A DNA stretch of 48,593 bases from Tubiluchus corallicola (taxonomy: Eukaryota; Priapulida; Priapulimorpha; Priapulimorphida; Tubiluchidae). The stretch is taken from NCBI GenBank assembly GCA_030141605.1, contig JAQGDQ010000110.1, positions 565,768 through 614,360 of the forward strand, read 5' to 3'. Below the pieces are notes generated by a model. The model made no database searches, was not told the DNA's origin, and worked only from the letters and a program-made list of their open reading frames with translations. Position 1 is the stretch's first letter. Every line of letters starts with the position of its first letter. Below, in pieces: positions 1-12,192 of the stretch. The translations under genes and the position numbers were made by a program.

Positions 1-1079
1 TGTTACCATTGTTACTGTTACTACCCCCACCACTACTACTACAATCATGATTGCTATACAACGCTAAAATTGGTTTACGTATAAAATAGGCAGCATTTAT
101 TGAAACAGAATTTACAAATGTACATTTCATCATACTAGATTCACAAGTTCTGCAAACGACAGCTAATTCATTGAGTTGTTGCTTCTTTATTTTTATTTGC
201 AATAAAATGTTGTAAGCATATATATGCTTCCAAAATAATATGAAAATTTCTGTTTTCATATTATAAAGTTCTATAACATGGAACATCTTTTTAAAAAAAT
301 GACTGCATATTGTCAATTGTACTAGTAAAACTCATAGTGTTCTATCAAAACTTACGTCACCAAAAGTATCTTCGTACACAAGCTGTTCATTTAGTACACA
401 TATTGCTTGTAATCTACAACAAAAAACCAATAGTTTCTCTAATACAAGATGTCGAGAATGACGCCAGTATGGCATATCTCAAGTTTAAGTGTTTTTAACT
501 CTGTTTCCATGGATTTGCCCTTGCAAACTGGTTCTTGAATGTAAACGTAGTGTTAGGTTTGTATCTTAATCAATTACCCCATGTAATTGTAATTTAAGTC
601 TCTAGCATAGCTTGTATCATGCCATTTTGACCATGTAATTGGCTGAATTAGGCTTCTTTCATAGATATATATATATATATATATATACATATTATACAGA
701 TTATAATTATATATACAGAAAAATTACTATATATAGTAATTTTTCTGTGCAAAGGCCCTAGCTAGCTAGCCAGGAGTCACATAGCGCTAAAAAATTGCTA
801 TGTTTCTCTTTCGCTCATTATCGAGGATGACCGTGAGCACAGTTTAATTAGGTATGTCTAAAGTCTTTTTGTGTTAGACTTAACATATACATTTAATGAT
901 ATAATGATTTCTCTTTACTAAAATGTAGAACTGAAGTGTAGGTCTATATAATAGGCCAGTAAACATTTATTTACTAAACACGTACTATTTACTCTTGTTT
1001 CATCATCACTGTAAATATCATCATTGTAAAAATGTAATATTCATCAATAATTATGTGCATATTTTAATTACTTGTTCTT
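1..1079. other. Non-coding, AT-rich stretch
   Basis: I see no coding exon here on either strand. It contains an (AT)n run near 665-687 and short palindromic AT-rich sequence around 705-745. It lies downstream of the last VPS18 exon found (3259), so it is probably intron of that gene, but I could not find exon 11 in it. Confidence 0.5.
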
Positions 1080-1096
1080 GTTTTCGATATAAAAGT

Positions 1097-2670
1097 GAAT
1101 ACCGGTGAAATTCTTAAGAAGTTCCAGGCTGCTATCCTGTCACAAACAGTTCTGGGTCAAAAGAGTTACCAACACAAATACACAAGGCTACAAAGCATTA
1201 TCTTTAATAATAATAATAATGATAATAATAATAATAATAATAATATAAAAGGGAATACCGGTGGAAGTTTGGAAAGCCTTAGGAGAAGAAGGGATTGACA
1301 TATTGCACCAACTGATGAGAGAAATAGTGGAGAGAGAGGTAATTCCAGAAAAATGGAGGGAAAGTACTCTGATACCGATTTTTAAAGAGAAGGGAGACAT
1401 CCAGGACTGCAGAAATTATCGGGGGATTAAACTGATGTCCCACACCCTGAAACTGTTCGAAAGGATTCTGGATAATAGATTAAGACAGGTGGTACACATA
1501 GGACAGCAACAGTTGGGATTCAAGACGGGACTTGGGAGCGGTTGACGGTATATTCGCACTTCAACAGAATACAGAGAAACACCAGGAAAAGCAAAGGGCG
1601 TTACATATAGCTTTCATAGACCTAGAGAAAGCATATGATAGGGTACCACGGCAAGAAGTGTGGAGAGGTCTGAGGGAGAGAGTACCAGAAAAATATGTAA
1701 GAATAGTCCAAGAATGCTACAAGAACGTGACAACTAAAGTCCGGAGTACAGTTGGTATAACAGACAGTTTCCAAGTAAAAGTCGGCTTACATCAAGGATC
1801 GGCACTAAGCCCCCTACTGTTCAACATAGTGTTTGATGTCATCACAGAGAGTGTAAGGGAAAATCCACCATAGTGTGTTTTGTATGCTGATGACATTGCT
1901 ATAGTGGCTGAGAGTAGAGGAACACTGGAAGGAAAATTAGAAGCATGGAGAGCCGCTTTGGAGAGCAAAGGAATGAGGATTAGTAGATCCGAAACAGAGT
2001 ATCTTACGACAGACATGAATGGGGACCAACGAGAAACAATAAGATTGAATGGGGCAGAGTTGAAAAGAGTAAAGACCTTTAAGTATCTGGGATCAATGAT
2101 AGACGAGACTGCAGGAATGGAAAAGGAGGTGAATTTCAGGATTCAGTGTGGTTGGAATAACTGGCGAAAAGTTTCGAGTGTGATATGCGATAAGAGGATT
2201 CCAGCGAGATTTAAAGGTAAAGTTTCATTAAGCAGTGGTCAGACTCGCCCTAATCTATGGGTTGGAAGCAGTACCTCTAAAGAAGACCGAAGAGAAAAAA
2301 ATGGATGTGGTGGAGATGAGGATGTTGAGATGGATGGTGGGAATAACAAGAAGAGATAAAATTAGAAATAGTAATATCAGAGGAACAGTGAAAGTAGTGG
2401 AAGCCTCGAAAAAGATACAAGAGGCAAGATTGCGATGGTATGGACACCTGAAAAGAAGAATCAGGGAAGATCATGTGGGGAGGTCGTGGAAATGGAAGTG
2501 CTGGGAAATAGAAGAAGAGGAAGACCCAAGCTGAGATGGTTTGAATGTATTAATGGAGACCTTAGAGAGAAGAACGTAAACGAGATGGCCATCAACAGGA
2601 ATGCATGAAGAAGACTCATTCACAATGGCGACCCTGCATAGGGAAAAGCTGGGAAGAAGAACAAGAAGAA
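1097..2670 (+). mobile_element. 5'-truncated, decayed RTE-like LINE
   Basis: This is the reverse-transcriptase half of a non-LTR retrotransposon. Visible RT landmarks are VWKALGEEG and NYRGIKL (about 1265-1440), FIDLEKAYDRVPR (about 1613-1650, catalytic Asp), GLHQGSALSPLLF (about 1783-1822) and YADDIAI (about 1882-1902). After a thumb-like region come the C-terminal LRWYGHLKRR and a 3' end matching the usual ...NGDPA terminus of the family. The frame is broken near 1540, by an in-frame TAG at 1873, and again after 2220, so it is dead. It is flanked by a perfect 17-bp direct repeat (GTTTTCGATATAAAAGT at 1080-1096 and 2671-2687). The tail is a short GAAGAA-rich run rather than poly(A), as in RTE elements. 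It lies antisense to VPS18. The RTE assignment rests on motif style only. Confidence 0.85.
1108..1263 (+). repeat. Small insertion with (AAT)n tail inside the LINE
   Basis: The 11-mer GAATACCGGTG, which encodes the start of the LINE's IPVE stretch, occurs at 1097-1107 and again at 1253-1263. The segment between ends in (AAT)n and ATAAAAGG. This looks like a small retroposed fragment with its own target duplication, inserted after the LINE. Internal slippage is the alternative. Confidence 0.45.
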
Positions 2671-2687
2671 GTTTTCGATATAAAAGT

Positions 2688-3258
2688 AAAAGTACATACA
2701 TTTAGAAAATTGTTACAAATTGAACTCAATTCAGTATTTGTTTATGTTGGAAATGTGAAAGTCATTGAATTCGGGGCTTTCAGCTCTCCCGCGTATTTTT
2801 TCAAGGATTCAAACTTTTTACATAAAATTAAAAAGTCAAAACATTCAATTCGTCTTAACAAAATTAAGCGTTTTATTTTTCAACTGCTAAAAATAAGCGT
2901 TTTTGACACAGGATGCTGTTACGCTATCTGGAAAATGTCAATATACTTTTGCGGTGCAGATTTTGTTGTAAAGTCATTAAGAAATATCTCTTTCGTGGCA
3001 AAACAAGTATAGATACTTTATTAATGTATATAAAATATAAATGTAAACCAAAAAGGAATGGAGCACTTTTGCAAAAAGTGATAACCAACTTAGTACTGGC
3101 AAACTTAATTAAGGATATGCTTCTTCTAAAACTAGAGCTTAGCTTTGTGACATAGTGAAGAAACTTCAGAAATTGAGAATATTTACTATTTCTCGGTACA
3201 TTTGCTAGGACTTTTTTAGATTGTGGATTAAGTGTTTTACCACCATGCCCCTCCTTAC
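2688..3258. other. Non-coding stretch, probably VPS18 intron 10
   Basis: No recognisable exon on either strand. Open frames here are short, AT-rich and without family resemblance. Confidence 0.45.
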
Positions 3259-6200
3259 CTGTCTGGATATAAAATCAAGACATGGAATTGAGTAACGGCC
3301 AGAGACAGGGGGGAAGTTAAACTCTTGTCAGGATATGGCAACAGCTTTGTTTCCACGGTAACCGAGTGCAGGCCAGCAATGCCACTGTAATCTATTTTGC
3401 CATGATATACTCCAGGACCTAAATATTATAACAAAAAGTTGAATTCAGAGTTCTTACTATAGATCAGTGATTCCTAACCTGGGGTACGAGTGCCCCTTGA
3501 GGGTACGAAACAGCAAAACCAGGGTAATGCAAAAGCTGTGTCGTGCAACATGTCAGAATGTTCTTTTTTGTCATACAACGTACACCTATGGAGTACAAAT
3601 TTTATGGGAGTGACTGCCTCGTGGTATGAGAAAAGAGTGTGTTACAAAATTTAAATCTTTAAACATCCTTAAACATCATGATTGTTTGTATTTTAAAAGG
3701 TTATTCCTTTTGCGTTTTTCGAGTAATTCATTGAGCACTGCCAGGCATTATAACCGGCTTAATTTATTATGTAAAATAGACGTTTGGCGCAGCGAATGCA
3801 TTGACGGATTATGGTAAGCGAGGTTGGCGGTTTTCGGAAAAGCTCACATCAACGAGGCGGCCTTTGAGGCTACTTCACAGTTCAAATGCAAGTTCGTCTT
3901 CTGATTTGCATCCGATCGCCTTTTTTTCCTTGCATTTTGTTCTTGAATTTGGTGTTTCGTTTATCGGTTTTGCGTGTATAGTTAAATCATAGTAGTAAAA
4001 AGACGTTTTCTTGAAACTCATATGCTAAAAATGTTAAGGGGTACGTGACAGATTGCTGAATCTTGAAAGGGTACTTGGCTAGTAAAAGATTAGGAGCCAC
4101 TGCTATAGATCACATGTCAACGGGCAAACTTTACAAAATTACTAGTTATACAAGTGATAATTTTTTAACTGTTTACAAAGCTAATGTTTTCAACAAATTA
4201 CAAATTTAATGTTGATATTTGCTTGCTGTTACTGATGTATAAGACATTGTTATACTGATAGTTTGAAGCAAATAGCTCAAAAGCAATGTCACAACAATGA
4301 AAACTGATGGCAAATTAGCTACATAAGCAGAATAATATAACAGAGTCTCAAAAAGCTCTCAAATGAAGAAAAATTTCATAATAAACTGAAAAAAAGGAAA
4401 AAAGAAAACATGTTTTTAACTAACATTTATTTTTCTTACTTTAGTTTAGTTTAATTTAAAAAATCAACAATGAATGTTTACGAGATATACACAGTAAATT
4501 TATTATAGTTTCACAATCAGAAATTAGAGAAAGTTTACTGAGCATATCTCACAAATGTTCACTAGTACTTTTTTTAAGAATGAATTTCAATTAATCTTTA
4601 AATATCTCTGCAACTGATTTGTTTATTCTTATTACATCCGCTCATTCATTATTATACAATTTCACTTCAGAGATACTAAGAACTTTATACAAAAACTAAA
4701 ACTATCAATCTCATGAATCTATTTATGCATATGATCATCTTACAGGGTCAAATCACATTCTTTCAGCATTCAAGTCCATGTTAACCTGTATTTTTTGCAT
4801 TAACAATTTACAACTGTTTTTAACTCAGAGTAATGTATAACTCGATTGACTTAGTTGATCGTTTACATACCTATCATCCAAGAGAAGGTTTTTGGTTCAC
4901 CGGGTGTAGTCTGAGAAGCCTGCTCCCTAGGCGCATAAAATAGCAGCTGACTGTAACCAAAATCACCAGGAAACTCAAGAAATTGCTCTACAATAAGGAA
5001 TAACAGGTTCAGCATCAAAAATTATATGATTGCAAATGAAATAATATTCGTGTTTCTGCTAATGCACTTAAATTCACGGACACACTGATTTGACTATCAG
5101 TATTACATTACGATCATCATTGAATTTGCTCACATTTTCATAGTACACACTTTACGTTATTATGATGTGTGAGGTACAGAGCTAAATGACAGAACGCTAG
5201 TGAAGCTGGTCATTTAATGAATGGGTGAATCACTTCGATTCCTGCTCTGGGCTATTTTCTTTGTCATGCTGATTCTGGCTGTTTACACCTTGTGGAAGGA
5301 GGATTTACTTTAAAGATACAGCCTTGATAATGAGCGAGGTTCTGATTTCACCACAACCATCGAATCTGAGTAGGACCTAGCATTGAATGCTGGCTGGCTT
5401 GCAAATTGTATAGTAAATTTTTTTTGACAACTTTTGCCAATGTTTGTCATAAAGTAAAAATCATGATTATGGAAATGATAAAGGTTATAATACGAAAGCA
5501 GAAAAGAAAGAAAGAATTAATCACCTACGCTTGAAGTCAACTTTCTATTGTCAATCATGTCAAACTTACGTAATAACAAACATAAAAAATATAGCACATA
5601 AAACATAATTATTTATATGTATTGAAACAGGCAAACTAGTCTGACTTGATGATGAGATCAAATCATGACCTGTCATCAGATGGGAAGTAGACAAGCAGAG
5701 ATGCTTTACTGTTATCAAATGAGCACGTAGTGTTTCATAATAGGGCAAACTGCTCAGCATATTGAAAATACCCCACTGCGAACTACCTACCCTGATAAGT
5801 CATAAAAGTGGATTATTAAAAAGTGCTTTCAAAAACAAATAACATATAAAATGATAATCAACTGTACCTGGAGTAATTTCGTAATACTTAAAAATACTGA
5901 GCAAAAGTGGCGGTTCGCTGGAACTTGGCACTGTGCCAACAAACTGATACAAACGTCTGCAAAGTACAAAAAACAAGTGATAAAAAATCCTAATCCATTC
6001 AGTAGTACCAAGCATTTTATTCAGTAAATAATAATGTGCAGTAATATATATTTAAAAATATCAAAGACACCATCAAGTAACATTTTGAATAAAATTAAAG
6101 AAAAAGAAAGCTTTCTTAGTCATTGGTATTTAATATGCCAAACTACATAGTTTCAACTAAAAGGTGCCTATTACATGTTACTCTTTTACCAGAAACCTAC

Positions 6201-9200
6201 CCTGCTGTGGTGGCCATGATGTAGTATTTAGTTTCTGTCATGGACTCATGTGGTATTTTCCCAAATTCTAGTCCAGTTAATGGCACAGCTGCCTCTTCTC
6301 TCACTCGGTACACCTGTAATCAAGTTGCAAAAAATAAATATCTTGAAGCTAGATAAATATCTTGAAGCTCTTACTTTCCCCAGATCAGTCTCAGTCTAAC
6401 AAGTGTTTTCGATGTGTGTATTAGGAATTTTTACTGTAAAATTAGCTCCAAAAGGCACCAAATTAGTCATTGTTGCAGTATAATTGACAAGTAAGAGCTA
6501 AATAAAATACATTCTCAAAATATCAACTATATAGAGCCATCCAGACAAAGAAACTTTTTCTCAAATTAACTCTCCTCTCCCCTTCATCCAGGTAGAAGCA
6601 CCTGTAAAAGAGATCCACATCATCCTATAGGAAAGTTTCTCCTCTTTCCAAAGTACTATAAATTCCCATAAGAGGTACGGAAGTGGGGCTGACAAGCCGC
6701 TGGAGTAGCAGTGTCTAGTTTTTTTTTGCTGGATTACGGCTGCGTTTACTTTAGCTGAAGGCAGATTTCTTTTATTTTAGAATTCTGCCTGCCCAATGTC
6801 TACAATATACGTGACGGCGTATGATGATGATGATGATAAGAGGTACCCGCTGACTACCAAAGCATGCTTTTTCTACATGTGTTCTAGCACTGAGAGTGGC
6901 CATTTTTGAAGGTTTTTCACCCTCTGTTCTGAGAGGAGTGCCGTGTAGGGAAAACATTCTAGCGTTGCTTGGCAGGTATCTTAGAAAGAAATTATTAGCG
7001 CTTTGGAAATAGAAGAAACCTTTCTACACGATGATGTGAGTCTCTTTTACAAATACCTCTATCAGGATAAAGGACTACAAGTTAGTTTTTGAAATGTTTT
7101 TTCTGGATTGACTGCTAAAATAATTTTTATTTATAAATACAGTTACAGTTGCCATATATTTTAGAACTAATATGAAATAGTACCTGTTTAAAATACTGCT
7201 CCAGGCTTGACTGAAACAAGTAATGATCATCTGATGTTGCTAGTTCAGTTTCAAATATAAGCCCTATAATGGAAGTCAAAATCAAAATGGGTAAATTTTG
7301 CATGTCTAAACTGGCAGAAATTTTTTCATTACAGCATTTAAATCAGATTATTATAAAAAGCTAAACTTTTAATAAAGAGATTTAGGTGGGTCAAACCTGC
7401 TGCTCTCAAACAGTTGCGTTTAACTGCCGAAACTGTATTAATAATGACAGTCGATATATGTATAAAAGTCTCTTTTATAAATTACAAGTGTATGTAGCAC
7501 TTACAATTAATGTAACAAATTGAAAAACTCATGTGGGTTCCTACCATCAGTTGTTCCGATCAACACGGGACCAGTTACGTGTTCCTGCACGTTCTGACGA
7601 TTCCAGCCAATTGCTGAGATGATATTACCCTATAATCAACAAGTTCAAACAAATCTAACACAATAATTATAAACAAAATTAAAACACCATAGACAATATG
7701 GACAATCTTACTATACATATGGATGCTTTGAATATGGATTTAAAAGCTCAGCCAATATCAGAATACAATGAGCTCAAAAGCTTGAAATTTTGTTGAAAAG
7801 ATACTACCCCAGCTTACATGCCAATGAATATGAAAATGCCTGCATAAAAGTAAGTCTAAAATTTTTTAGTGCATTGCACTTCTTTGTAAAAAACATCTAC
7901 TATGCAGTAGCATCTGCACAGAGATGATACATTTTTTGGCTTCTGTTGTCATATTTACAAAACCAACATCGTTTTCAAAATCATTTTTGACAGTTAGTTT
8001 GAATCCATCATACAAACAGTTTGAGGAATTATTGCAATTGAAACACAGAATTACAGAATTAGCAATGAAAGCCCATACACTGGTGTACACGAATCACAAT
8101 GCTACAAATGCATAATTATTCTTATTATTAAATCTTATTACTCTAATTAAATGAAGACAAAAAAGCCTTATTACATATAAATTAATAATAGTGGTGAAAA
8201 TGTCTTATTCATCTTCCTCCGGTTAGATTAAATTGACAATTCAGAACTTACAATAGAATTTATTACACAGATACATCACAGATACATTACAAATACACTC
8301 CAATACTTAAGAAGTGTGGCATGCATACAACTAAACAAAAGATATTTGATTTAATGTTGTAAAACCATTTCAAGCTTTTTTCGTGTTTTAAACAGTCTAG
8401 CGCACTGCAACAAACCTTCATTTTAGCAGCAAGCTTAACTTTCTTGGAATTTTTTGACAGATATAGAACTTCTGTGGATGTTTCCATGCTGATCAAGAGA
8501 TGGCGTCCTGTTGGATCCAGAAACATTTTGTAAATTTTGTCAGACGGCAGGCGTCCAATATCAATCTCTGAGATAAAACAAACTTAAGTTTACAATCCAG
8601 AATGGAGCAAAAAATAAAAATTGACCAAAAATATCAGTTCCTTAGTTGTTTAACAGTTGATTCTTTTCATTTAGATTTTTCTACAAAGTAGATCAATTTT
8701 TGTTTCGAATTTTAGTAGTATATACGTATTTGTAACTGATGATGAAGCCAGTTGGCTTTCAGATGTTTTTGAGTACTATGTATATTAAAGCTTTAGCCTT
8801 AATTGTTAGGTTTTTGGTTATAATTTTTACATGCTAGTAAAGGTACTAAGTGCACATTTTACTAATTAATAACAAAACTAGCTTTTATTTTTTAGTACAA
8901 CATAGCGAACACTTGGCTTTTTTTAATACAGATATATTCATTACCTTCGGGCTGGTCTGGTTGCGTTAGATCGATACGCAGCAGCAAATTATTTGCCATC
9001 GCCATTACCAACGTATTGTTGCTCACTACTAAGAAAGTTATTGACTGAGGAGGCCTGGAATTATAACAATTATACACAATCAACATTTTTCAAAAAAAAA
9101 AAGCAAGGCGACATGCTGTATGCGCGTGGCATTCCTCGCTTAATCATATACCTCTGATGCCGAATTGCTCAACATCTTAAAATAAAATTTGAGGATGTTC

Positions 9201-11269
9201 AATAGAATTACATGTAGTCTGAACTGTGAAAGTCTTGAAATGAAATGAGCTCTGACCAACCACTCTTCTATCAATGCTTTGCTTACTGGGATCACTGGCT
9301 GTCTAACATACTGCCTCTGCCTTATGTGCTTACTGGGATCACTGGCTGTCTAACATACTGCCTCTGCCTTATGTATGTCATAGCAACTATGTCCTTATGG
9401 CAAGTTACCGTATCACATAAAAGTGTTAGAACTATTTTAAAGGTTAACAAATTAGAAATATGACTACGCTGTAAGAGAAAATAGCATTTTGGTGAATACA
9501 CTGTTCTGTGTAAAACTGACAATGACACGTTTAAATGGTAAATAGCAACAAGCCTGTTTAAAGATGTGCATGATAACACTGAAACATTAAATTAAGAATT
9601 AAAATAATGCAAATAATATATTTCATCGTACTTGAAATTTATTCGCTGTCTATTGAAGATTGGAATATCGGGCTCAGTTGTTGTGCTCAGGAAACCTGTA
9701 GACATCTGTAAGCAGAACAGAAAGGTCTGCATTTAAACTGAATTATTTGTGCACTTAAAGCTAAAGTTAAAAGATGACTTAATAAGCTAGGCAGTTTTCG
9801 GGAATGGTGGTTTGCTTGTTTAATTTTTGAATTTATTTAACGGAAAAAGCGGAAGAGCTAGACTGATATTTAAGTTTTGCCCCATGTTCAAAAACCTAAT
9901 CTTTGCTGCAAATAAATGTGAAATTGCTAGTATTACATCTTTCTATGTGGCTGTATTGTTTAGCTAAAGAAAAACCAAGAAATGGTGAATAAAATACCTG
10001 AATAATTATTAAACAAAATTACATAATGATATTTACAATGAAACGGTTAGGCAGACAATAAAAATAACCCTGTTTCCAGCTAATCACCCGGGTAATATTT
10101 TTTACTGCACTCCAAACCGAAAATATTATCATATTTTTAAAGTTCATATACTTACCCGACACAATCATATAAAATGCAAAACTTAATAATGCAAAACGTA
10201 ATAATTATTATAACGTCGTTTTTTGGCAAGGACGTAGCCATGTTTTTCTACAGCTAACTCTTGGCCAGGGTTGCCATTTTATGAGATGCTGATTATCATA
10301 ACAGAGACTAAAAAGTATTGCACTTTCCACAAAATCAGCCTATTAACGGCTGAATAGTATTGCCTCCTATACGGTATTTATCAGAACATAGGTTCATACC
10401 GTACAAAAACAGACTATACAATAATCGATAATTTAATATATGATAATTTAGTAATGTGAAACAAAAAACTAAAAACAAAGCATGGAAAAATGTGCATTGA
10501 AAAAATGTAAAACATTGCTGCTAATCACTGGGAAAGAACAAACTTTGATTTTACCTAATATTAAATATTCCACTGTTCAGTTTTACACATTCACAAAGTT
10601 TTATCCTCCCTCCCTACTGGCATCATTTGAGCTCATTAGGCAAGGCAGAAATATTTTTTGTGGCCAGCTTTAAGTAGATTAGTTACACAAATACAACAAT
10701 AGTTTTTTTACCCACTACATTTTGATAATAAATGGCCTATCTATGTTTTAGTAAGATAAAGTTAGTACATGATATGGCGAACATATTTACTCAAAACTAC
10801 ATCATAAATTAAATGTTTACAAGACTACATGATATAACAAATAATAACAATAGGCCATACCTAGTTATGTGGACCTTAGTATAATATATCGTCAATAAAA
10901 AGCCGCTGGGTGATAATATAGGGCTACTATGTTAACTGGACCTAATACAGGTTGAGAACAAATAATATAAACTTCAGAAGAAACCCATTAGAAATAGAAT
11001 AGATAGTTCGAGGGGTAATTAGGCAAAACGCAAAATAATACGATGTACTGAACAGGCTTATGCAGGAAAATTTAAATGCTCAATAGTTAATCTGTGAAGA
11101 AATGTGAAAGTGTTAAACTGACTCAATCCCTGCTAAATATTGAGCTAGTAACAACAAATACAACAAATTAGTTGTTTAAGATACATACAGGTTGAACACG
11201 TTCCTGTTTCTGACTCGAAGCTGCAGCACGAGCCGCCGCTTGCTCATACTGGTCCAATAATGAAGCCAT
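3259..11269 (-). CDS. VPS18, HOPS/CORVET subunit (N-terminal ten exons, partial)
   Basis: VPS18 is a core class C subunit of the HOPS and CORVET tethering complexes that drive endosome and lysosome fusion. Exons (minus strand): 11189-11269, 9632-9705, 8945-9054, 8416-8567, 7545-7629, 7184-7263, 6201-6313, 5868-5956, 4871-4987, 3259-3418. All have GT donors and AG acceptors and phases that join, giving about 353 residues. The start MASLLDQYE matches animal VPS18 (human begins MASILDEYE). Further matches are DIPIFNRQRINF, LLLRIDL, MFLDPTGRHLLI, STEVLYL, SAIGWN, FPGDFGYSQLLFYAP, FSWMIG and LAVTQFHVLILYPDR. This is the beta-propeller region; the clathrin-repeat and C-terminal RING parts of the roughly 970-residue family lie beyond the left edge or in exons I could not find. 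Introns carry several transposons. Exon sequence looks intact. Confidence 0.93.
3465..4102 (+). mobile_element. Non-autonomous hAT-type element (638 bp)
   Basis: The ends are CAGTGATTCCTAACCTGGGG and, reverse-complemented, CAGTGGCTCCTAATC, the CAGTG-type terminal inverted repeats of hAT elements. A perfect 8-bp duplication, CTATAGAT, flanks it (3457-3464 and 4103-4110), the length hAT transposases make. No transposase frame is visible inside. It lies in VPS18 intron 9. Strand is arbitrary. Confidence 0.85.
4111..4870. other. Rest of VPS18 intron 9
   Basis: AT-rich intron sequence between the hAT-type element and exon 9. I see no gene or repeat in it. Confidence 0.5.
5196..5400 (+). repeat. 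Possible tRNA-derived SINE
   Basis: The stretch GCTAGTGAAGCTGGTCA ... GGGTGAATCACTTCGATTCC (about 5199-5245) resembles a tRNA-like head, with CTTCGATTCC in the place of a B box. An unrelated body follows. No clear tail or target duplication was found. It is in VPS18 intron 8. Confidence 0.35.
6583..7072. mobile_element. Element with about 80-bp terminal inverted repeats
   Basis: The left arm (about 6583-6670, with TGTAAAAGAGATCCACATCA) pairs with the reverse complement of the right arm (about 6990-7072, with TGTAAAAGAGACTCACATCA). The match continues through GTTTCTCCTCTTTCCAAAG versus GTTTCTTCTATTTCCAAAG. The middle, about 300 bp, has a (GAT)n run near 6819-6838 and no coding frame. This is a foldback or MITE-type element in VPS18 intron 6. 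I could not settle its target duplication. Confidence 0.7.
9281..9374. repeat. 47-bp tandem duplication
   Basis: Two identical 47-bp units (9281-9327 and 9328-9374), each starting GCTTACTGGGATCACTGGCT, lie in VPS18 intron 2. Identity implies a recent duplication. Confidence 0.95.
9706..11188 (-). other. VPS18 intron 1
   Basis: Non-coding, AT-rich. A CAGGGTTGCCA motif at about 10267 resembles the end of the inserted block at 20466 but has no partner nearby. Otherwise nothing recognised. Confidence 0.6.
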
Positions 11270-11964
11270 TTTATAACTATACGAACGGGTATTTCATTTA
11301 GGTCATATCGGTTACGCGGATTACTTTGCCTTTCAAATAGGCCAACAATTCATACCAGGGATAGCGCTCTGACCAGTTGCTGTGACACAAAACAATGATA
11401 AGGCTTTCACATTAAAGCAAAGTTAGCACGGAGCATTATCTTAAAATAAAATCTGGTGCCCGTGCGATTATTATATACATCAAACAGGCATTTCTGATTA
11501 AAGGTAAGACCATGATTAACTGTCTGTAAATTCACTAACAAATCCAGAACCGCTATTCCCAGTCTAGTTTTCAGTTTTCATCGCGGCAGAGTATGCAATA
11601 ACAGAAATCTTCAAAATTGAGCGTATAAGACTGAAAAAGTGAACGATTCTTCTTGACGACTGCAGTTACCTTAGTCATCTTCACCAAAAGTAGTTGCTAA
11701 GAATATAAATCGACAAAAATTAATGATAGATGCGTTTGTTTCATTTTGTGGAACACTACAGGTTTATATATTTTTTGACGGTCTCGTTATCTATTTCTTC
11801 AAGAAAAAGTTTACGACAAGTACTTGTCGTATACAATCAGCAAAGAATCTGTATACCTCACACTAATTGTTAAGAAAACTTCTTTAAAAGGAAAGTCACA
11901 AAAACTTTTTAAATAATGATGATGATGATGGAAATGTGGAACAAACGTCTAGCAAGACAACACA
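11270..11964. other. Upstream region of VPS18
   Basis: This stretch lies 5' of the VPS18 start codon and should hold its promoter and 5' UTR. I see no TATA box or other clear element. Confidence 0.4.
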
Positions 11965-12192
11965 ATGTCTGGAAGAGGACAAGAACATTCAAAGCATCAC
12001 CAAACCAGCAATTTCACATGATGGTCGATGTGGAGGACTTAAAATAATTTCTGGACTAGTGTATGAAGACCCTCTTAAGTACCCAGTACTCTTGGAGAAC
12101 ATGCACTGAACACGTCAAGAGAAATACTGTCACAGCTGTAAATGTTGTCTATGTGTTAAAACGCTAAGTGCGTGCTTTGTATGGATTTTGAG
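11965..12192 (+). pseudogene. Histone H4 pseudogene
   Basis: The stretch opens ATG TCT GGA AGA GGA (MSGRG, the H4 N-terminus). Homologous blocks in order are NIQSITKPAI (H4: NIQGITKPAI), GGLKIISGLVYED (GGVKRISGLIYEE), LLENM (FLENV), TEHVKRNTVTAVNVVYVLKR ([20 protein letters not shown]), then LYGF. It spans about 228 bp against 312 bp for a full H4. Much of the N-terminal tail after SGRG and several residues after LLENM are missing, and the frame shifts between blocks. An in-frame TAA follows LKR. There is no intron, as expected for H4. It is clearly non-functional. Whether it came from a histone repeat or a retrocopy is not visible. Confidence 0.9.

Noticed and set aside
1188-1400. Minus-strand frame with a poly-Ile run
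   Set aside because: It is the reverse of the (AAT)n tract inside the LINE; not a gene.
7866-8090. 74-codon minus-strand frame in VPS18 intron 4
   Set aside because: It does not fit VPS18 sequence between exons 4 and 5, which join cleanly without it, and has no family I recognise.
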